A stretch of DNA of 5,204 bases from JBHEKP01 sp041859375 (lineage in GTDB: Bacteria; Hydrogenedentota; Hydrogenedentia; Hydrogenedentales; CAITNO01), in the NCBI GenBank assembly GCA_041859375.1, contig JBHEKP010000254.1:1-5204 (forward strand), in the 5' to 3' direction. Position 1 is the stretch's first letter; every line of letters begins with the position of its first letter. The position numbers were made by a program, and so were the translations under genes. Below are positions 5,145-5,204 of the stretch, one piece after another. The notes beneath the pieces were generated by a model. That model did no database searches, was not told the DNA's origin, and worked only from the letters and a program-made list of their open reading frames with translations.

Positions 5145-5204
5145 ATGGGCGAGAAAACGATAGTCAACAACCGGCGCGCGTGGCACGAGTACCACATCCT
5201 GGAC
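5145..5204 (+). CDS. smpB: SsrA-binding protein SmpB, N-terminal 20 codons, cut by window edge
   Basis: SmpB binds tmRNA and brings it to stalled ribosomes for trans-translation. Only 20 residues are visible, MGEKTIVNNRRAWHEYHILD, and they match the conserved SmpB N-terminus (a short lead, then N-(K/R)-(K/R)-A-x-H-(E/D)-Y-x-I). The rest, about 130-140 residues, lies beyond the right edge. The ATG at 5145 is chosen because MGEK is a common SmpB beginning. An in-frame ATG at 5136 would add three residues (MRG) and is an alternative. There is no standard Shine-Dalgarno sequence before 5145; a G-run at 5122-5127 is 8 bases before the 5136 ATG. The gene diverges from bacterioferritin across a 483-base repeat-rich gap. 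Confidence 0.88.
   Translation, partial: MGEKTIVNNRRAWHEYHILD

Noticed and set aside
4814..5197. Minus-strand 127-codon frame with a hydrophobic run (ILFPILFILSILFFLF)
   Set aside because: The hydrophobic run is the direct translation of the T-rich inverted repeat, and the rest translates the GC-rich repeat. It also overlaps the smpB start. Such frames are typical false membrane proteins made by repeats.

Overview
This 5.2 kb window is GC-rich bacterial chromosome carrying ordinary housekeeping genes. Most of it is a minus-strand tetrapyrrole (heme) biosynthesis operon. Transcription runs right to left: a small two-span membrane protein of unknown function (3904-3584), hemA (3400-2051), hemC (2054-1128), hemD (1124-372) and hemB (375 to the left edge, where it is cut). 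These four enzymes cover glutamyl-tRNA to glutamate-1-semialdehyde (HemA) and 5-aminolevulinate to uroporphyrinogen III (HemB, HemC, HemD). The one missing step, HemL, may lie beyond the left edge. The hem genes are packed tightly: hemA/hemC and hemD/hemB overlap by ATGA, and hemC/hemD are 3 bases apart.

To the right, a separate minus-strand gene (4661-4149) encodes a bacterioferritin with all six di-iron ligands and the heme-ligand methionine. It has a strong Shine-Dalgarno sequence and its own promoter, and it ends in a clean intrinsic terminator (4089-4117) that separates it from the hem operon. At the right edge the first 20 codons of smpB (tmRNA-binding protein) start on the plus strand at 5145, divergent from bacterioferritin.

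The 483 bp between bacterioferritin and smpB hold no credible gene. They contain three kinds of repeat-like sequence in a row: a 40-base GC-rich element in two copies, a short CGCGAA-periodic stretch, and an 85-base imperfect inverted repeat built on an ATCCTGT core. From memory, such elements are frequent between genes of environmental, often uncultured bacteria. I did not verify this.

The organism cannot be fixed from this window. The hemACDB order, use of the C5 pathway, high GC and repeat types would suit a deep-branching or environmental bacterium (for example Hydrogenedentes/PVC-like or deltaproteobacterial). This is a guess.

I do not see an undescribed system. The points most worth a second look are a HemA with several altered, normally conserved residues (including the NADPH-binding glycine loop), the unknown membrane protein leading the hem operon, and the stacked intergenic repeats.
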